Of a stretch of DNA of 9,424 bases, positions 6,717 to 9,424 are shown piece after piece (position 1 is the stretch's first letter; every line of letters begins with the position of its first letter). Source of the stretch: DATKMS01 sp041497995 (GTDB lineage: Bacteria > Desulfobacterota > Binatia > HRBIN30); the NCBI GenBank assembly GCA_041497995.1, contig JBGQHM010000268.1, forward strand, positions 1 through 9,424, read 5' to 3'. The translations under genes were made by a program, and so were the position numbers. The notes under the pieces were generated by a model. That model was not told where the DNA came from. It made no database searches and worked only from the letters and a program-made list of their open reading frames with translations.

Positions 6717-7487
6717 TCAGACCGGCGGTCCAGAGAACCCGTCGCGCCGGATGCGCCAGAAGTGCACTGCCATGAACAGGCTCGCCACCAGCGGGAAGAA
6801 GATGCAGTGCAGGATGTAGAAGCGCAGCAAGGTGTGCGGGCCGATCTCTCCGCCGCCGAACAGGAAGGCGCGCATGTCGTAGATCGGGTTGACACCGACG
6901 AACTCATGGAACGGACCCTCGTGCCCGAGCAGCGGCGTCGCGCGTCCCATGTTCGAGCCCACGGTCACCGCCCAGATCGACAGCTGATCCCACGGCAACA
7001 GATACCCGGTGAAGCTGAGCAACAAGGTCAGCACCAGCAGAATGACGCCGACAACCCAGTTGAACTCGCGCGGCGGCTTATACGAGCCGGTGAGAAAGAC
7101 GCGGAACATGTGCAACCAGACCGCGATCACCATGCCGTGCGCCGCCCAGCGATGCATGTTGCGCATCAGCATCCCGAACGGCATGTCGAACTCCAGATAC
7201 TTCATGTCGGCGTAGGCGTACTCGGCGGTCGGCCGGTAGTAGAACATCAAGTAGACTCCGGTGATCACCGTCACCAGGAACATCAGGAAGGTGATGCCGC
7301 CCATGCACCACGTGAAGCGCAGGCGGGTGGCATGCTTGCGCACCTTGGAGGGATGCAGGTGCAGCCAGACGTTCCCCGACACCATGAGGATGCGGTTGCG
7401 CGGCGTGTCCTCGTATCCGTGCCGGAAGATGGACTGCCAGACCTGCGACTCCATGATCTGTCGCTTGACCTCATCGAACTTCGCCAT
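6717..7487 (-). CDS. petB: Cytochrome b6-like subunit (cytochrome b N-terminal half) with heme-ci type cysteine
   Basis: The four-helix, diheme core of the quinol:cytochrome c oxidoreductase, 256 residues. Heme b ligands are H112 and H126 (MHRWAAHG and WLHMFRVF, 13 residues between) and H227 and H242 (YILHC and AVHFWRI, 14 between). The 14-residue spacing of the second pair is the cytochrome b6 pattern rather than the mitochondrial one. Further b6 signatures are FYYRPT, LTGSYKPPREFNWV, GYLLPWDQLSIWAV and the end FSGPPV. C61 in WCMGGITF aligns with Cys35 of chloroplast b6 (YCLGGITF), the residue that binds the extra heme ci. The N-terminal 55 residues are an amphipathic, polar lead-in. The ATG at 7487 lies 46 bases after the Rieske stop; AAGGAG is present but about 15 bases upstream, so initiation may be weak. 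The following gene supplies the rest of cytochrome b. Confidence 0.96.
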   Translation of the reverse strand: MAKFDEVKRQIMESQVWQSIFRHGYEDTPRNRILMVSGNVWLHLHPSKVRKHATRLRFTWCMGGITFLMFLVTVITGVYLMFYYRPTAEYAYADMKYLEFDMPFGMLMRNMHRWAAHGMVIAVWLHMFRVFLTGSYKPPREFNWVVGVILLVLTLLLSFTGYLLPWDQLSIWAVTVGSNMGRATPLLGHEGPFHEFVGVNPIYDMRAFLFGGGEIGPHTLLRFYILHCIFFPLVASLFMAVHFWRIRRDGFSGPPV

Positions 7488-7533
7488 AACCGGTGCCCCA
7501 AGCTCCTTCGTCGTTTACAGTCGAGGCGCGACC

Positions 7534-8127
7534 TCACACGTGGAGGAACGCGCCCGGCTTGTCCCACGTGCCGTAGATGTATTTCACGCTCACATCCACG
7601 ACGATCTGCCCATCCTCTGCCTTGGTGATCCGCACTCGGTCCATCGGCCGCGGCGCCGGGCCCTCGAAGTTCACGCCATCCTTGTAGTAGCCACTTCCAT
7701 GGCAGGGGCACTTGAACTTGTTCTCCGCCGCCAGCCAGCGGGGCGTGCAACCAAGGTGCGTACACTTCGCGTAGATCGCGTAGAACCCCTCTTCATCGCG
7801 CACCAGCCACACACGGAATTCTTTCTTGAACTTCTCGTTGACCTCGCCGAGGGCGTAGTCGTTCGGCAATCCAGCTTTGAACGTCGAGGGAGGGGTGAAC
7901 AGCACGCGTGGGAACGCCGAACGCACGGCGGCGAGGAGCGTGATCAGCGAAAAGACGCCGAACCCTCCCCACGCGAGGCGACCGAAGAAGTCGCGCCGCG
8001 ACCACAGACCGCCCAGCTGTTGGCGCTCGCGTTCGCGCTTGGCACGTTCGAGTGCCTGCTCGGCGCGCCGGCGCTCCTCCAGCACCCCAAGATCTTCGGC
8101 AGTTTGTCCCTTCTCTGCTTTCGCCAT
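7534..8127 (-). CDS. petC: Rieske [2Fe-2S] protein with Tat-type membrane anchor
   Basis: The iron-sulfur subunit that takes one electron from quinol at Qo and hands it to the cytochrome c subunit. It is 197 residues. Box I is CTHLGC (C122 and H124 bind iron, C127 forms the disulfide) and box II is CPCHGSGY (C140 and H143 bind iron, C142 forms the disulfide). S145 and Y147 are the residues that hydrogen-bond the cluster in high-potential Rieske proteins. SRRDFF (43-48) followed by a hydrophobic helix (about 50-70) is a typical twin-arginine signal anchor. Ahead of it are 42 charged residues rich in Glu, Arg, Ala and Gln, an unusually long cytoplasmic lead likely to be helical. The ATG at 8127 has GAGG just upstream. 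It is the first recognisable gene of the complex, 19 bases after the small membrane protein gene before it. Confidence 0.96.
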   Translation of the reverse strand: MAKAEKGQTAEDLGVLEERRRAEQALERAKRERERQQLGGLWSRRDFFGRLAWGGFGVFSLITLLAAVRSAFPRVLFTPPSTFKAGLPNDYALGEVNEKFKKEFRVWLVRDEEGFYAIYAKCTHLGCTPRWLAAENKFKCPCHGSGYYKDGVNFEGPAPRPMDRVRITKAEDGQIVVDVSVKYIYGTWDKPGAFLHV

Positions 8128-8146
8128 CGCCTCGTACCTCGGCTCG

Positions 8147-8500
8147 CTAGCTCCGACGCAGCAGCGTCGTCCCCACTCCCCATGCGATCATGAGGGCCGC
8201 GGCCGCAAACATGAGCAACCCAACCGGTGGGAACAGAAACACGAGCACACCTCCCATCAATAGCAGTGGAATACCGATCCCGAAGGGGTTGAAGGGGCCC
8301 GCCACTCCTGGAGATGCCGATGTCGGCAGCGGTTCGCTGAGCTGCACTTCATCGCGCAGCAGGCTGAGCGCAACGTCGCGGAGTTGCTCCCGTCCTTCCA
8401 CCTGTCCCGCATTGATCGTGTTCGCAAGCTCACGCGCCAACGCTTCGACTCGCGCCTCAGGCGTGTGATCGCTTCCCCCTGCTTCTCGTTCGTCAGTCAC
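8147..8500 (-). CDS. Hypothetical small protein with hydrophobic C-terminus
   Basis: About 117 residues if it starts at the GTG at 8500. In-frame GTGs at 8515 and 8587 are alternatives, and none has a convincing ribosome site. The first half is charged and helical (RVEALARELANTINAGQ, then GREQLRDVALSLLRDE), followed by a Pro/Ser/Gly linker and a hydrophobic C-terminal region (GIGIPLLLMGGVLVFLF and GLLMFAAAALMIAWGV) that makes one helical hairpin or two membrane helices, ending in RRS. I do not recognise the family. It ends 19 bases before the Rieske gene on the same strand, so it is probably co-transcribed with the bc complex; a small membrane helper in assembly is possible but is inferred only from position. 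Confidence 0.68.
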   Translation of the reverse strand: MTDEREAGGSDHTPEARVEALARELANTINAGQVEGREQLRDVALSLLRDEVQLSEPLPTSASPGVAGPFNPFGIGIPLLLMGGVLVFLFPPVGLLMFAAAALMIAWGVGTTLLRRS

Positions 8501-8686
8501 TGCACGAACTGCCACCCGCTCCGTTCCACTGCGCCACACGGGTGAATCACTTCGCAACTCCAGAGTGTCCCTACATGTGGCACGCACCCCGTGCGTTCGT
8601 CAACAGGCCGGTCGCTGCAACGCACCGACTTCCGCTAATGCTCGCAACAGAGACCCTAATGAAGTGCAATGGCTGGCCGGCGCCGC

Positions 8687-9424
8687 TCAGCCGGGTGACG
8701 CGCCGAACTGCACCGGCACGCGCTTCGATCCTCGTTGCACCGAGAGCTGCACCGACGCGCCGGCCTTCAAGGCGTGCAACTTGTTGGCGAAGTCTCCCAC
8801 GCCGCTCACCACCTCGCCGTCGACCTCGAGGATCACGTCGCCGCGCAGCAAACCGTCTGGGGTGTTGCGCTCCACGGCAGCGACGATGACCCCGTGGCCG
8901 AGGGGAAGACTGAAGTACTCCGCCATCTCGTCAGTGAGATTCTGCACCGTCACGCCGGAAATTTTTTGCACGCTGTCCGCCGGCGCCTCATGCTGCAGAT
9001 CGATTGTGGCACTGCTCTGCAACAAAGCCGTGGCGACGAAGATAGGCCGGTGAAAGCGCATCGCCAGGGCGATGGCGTCGCTCGGGCGGCTGTCGACCTG
9101 CAGGTCCTGGCGATTCGTGTGCAGCCAGATGCTCGCGAAGTACGTGCTGTCCTTGAGCTCCTGGATCACGACTTTCTGGAGCTCGACGCCGGTCTGGTCG
9201 AGGATGCTCTTGATCAGGTCGTGCGTCATCGGCCGCGGCGCGTTGATCCCCTGCATCTGCATGGCAATCGCCTGTGCCTCCGCCGGCCCGATCCAGATCG
9301 GCAATCCCACTTTCCGGTCTTGGTCTTGCAACACGACCACCGGCGTGTGCGTCGCGTTGTCGTAGCCGACGCTGCGCACCTCGACTTGGACTTCCGTCTT
9401 TTCCTTGGAGCGACACGCGGCGCA
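8687..9424 (-). CDS. Bifunctional nuclease (DUF151) domain fused to PDZ domain, putative lipoprotein (5' end beyond window)
   Basis: The frame is open to the right edge, giving at least 245 residues. Counting from the edge, residues about 12-137 are a bifunctional-nuclease (BFN/DUF151) domain: VGYDNATHTPVVVLQD, LPIWIGPAEAQAIA, and the family signature SRPSDAIALAMRF. Residues about 155-242 resemble a PDZ domain: GHGVIVAAVE, then LRGDVILEVDGEVV and a C-terminal beta strand pair. The first residues in the window are CAAC followed by RSKEKTEV; with hydrophobic sequence before it this would be a lipobox, making the protein a lipoprotein with the BFN domain just after the lipidated Cys. A GTG at 9379 would be an internal start, but it cuts into the first BFN strand, so a start outside the window is more likely. 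BFN proteins have reported DNase/RNase activity in plants; the bacterial role is poorly known. It is 99-186 bases from the next gene, so it may be a separate transcription unit. Confidence 0.88.
   Translation of the reverse strand, partial: CAACRSKEKTEVQVEVRSVGYDNATHTPVVVLQDQDRKVGLPIWIGPAEAQAIAMQMQGINAPRPMTHDLIKSILDQTGVELQKVVIQELKDSTYFASIWLHTNRQDLQVDSRPSDAIALAMRFHRPIFVATALLQSSATIDLQHEAPADSVQKISGVTVQNLTDEMAEYFSLPLGHGVIVAAVERNTPDGLLRGDVILEVDGEVVSGVGDFANKLHALKAGASVQLSVQRGSKRVPVQFGASPG

Noticed and set aside
6675..7628. Plus-strand frame of 317 codons opposite cytochrome b
   Set aside because: His, Arg and Gln-rich low-complexity translation typical of antisense to a membrane protein; the minus-strand cytochrome b is unambiguous.
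8588..8686. Region between the BFN-PDZ gene and the small membrane protein, searched for a promoter of the bc operon
   Set aside because: A TTGCAC-like hexamer is present on the minus strand but no acceptable -10 element at proper spacing; a promoter may exist here but cannot be supported from the sequence.
8671..8690. GC-rich inverted repeat (around GGCCGGCGCC) at the end of the BFN-PDZ gene, considered as a terminator
   Set aside because: The stem is very short and no T-run follows on the minus strand.
1..9424. tRNA, rRNA, CRISPR arrays, insertion sequences and long direct repeats
   Set aside because: None seen; the only repetition is at protein level within the octaheme cytochrome.

Overview
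All genes in this 9.4 kb window lie on the minus strand, so transcription runs from the right end (9424) to the left end (1). The content is almost entirely aerobic respiratory chain: a quinol:cytochrome c oxidoreductase (complex III type) followed directly by an aa3-type cytochrome c oxidase (complex IV). The DNA is GC-rich and several starts are GTG. The split b6/subunit-IV style cytochrome b, the large multiheme cytochrome c replacing cytochrome c1, the cupredoxin-like protein and the GARDMAFP-type Cox1 suggest an aerobic, probably uncultivated bacterium from a Desulfobacterota/Binatota/NC10/Acidobacteriota-like lineage. That placement is a low-confidence inference; nothing here identifies a species.

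Layout in transcription order: (1) 9424-8687, a bifunctional-nuclease (DUF151) domain fused to a PDZ domain, 5' end outside the window and possibly a lipoprotein; (2) about 8500-8147, a small unrecognised protein with a soluble helical part and a hydrophobic C-terminus; (3) 8127-7534, Rieske iron-sulfur protein; (4) 7487-6717, cytochrome b6-like subunit with the four heme ligands plus a cysteine at the b6f heme-ci position; (5) 6697-6545, a 50-residue membrane peptide; (6) 6540-5716, a long subunit-IV-like cytochrome b C-terminal half with an APWY motif in place of PEWY; (7) 5651-5481, a second very small membrane protein; (8) 5470-2759, a 903-residue membrane-anchored octaheme cytochrome c with a coiled-coil stalk; (9) 2690-1971, a secreted cupredoxin-like/carboxypeptidase-regulatory-like protein; (10) 1884-1189, cytochrome c oxidase subunit II with an intact CuA site; (11) 1183-1, cytochrome c oxidase subunit I, cut off by the window edge after 394 residues.

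Genes 3-11 are separated by 0 to 86 bases, and several ribosome binding sites sit inside or across the preceding stop codon, so they look like one operon. A plausible electron path is quinol -> cytochrome b/Rieske -> octaheme cytochrome c -> (possibly the cupredoxin) -> CuA of subunit II -> heme-copper centre of subunit I. The unusual parts are the octaheme protein (coiled-coil stalk, three-heme cluster, five tandem class-I-like heme units), the combination of a heme-ci cysteine with a non-PEWY Qo motif, the two tiny membrane proteins flanking subunit IV, and the BFN-PDZ putative lipoprotein upstream. I saw no RNA genes, CRISPR arrays, mobile elements or convincing promoters or terminators, and no plus-strand gene I would defend.
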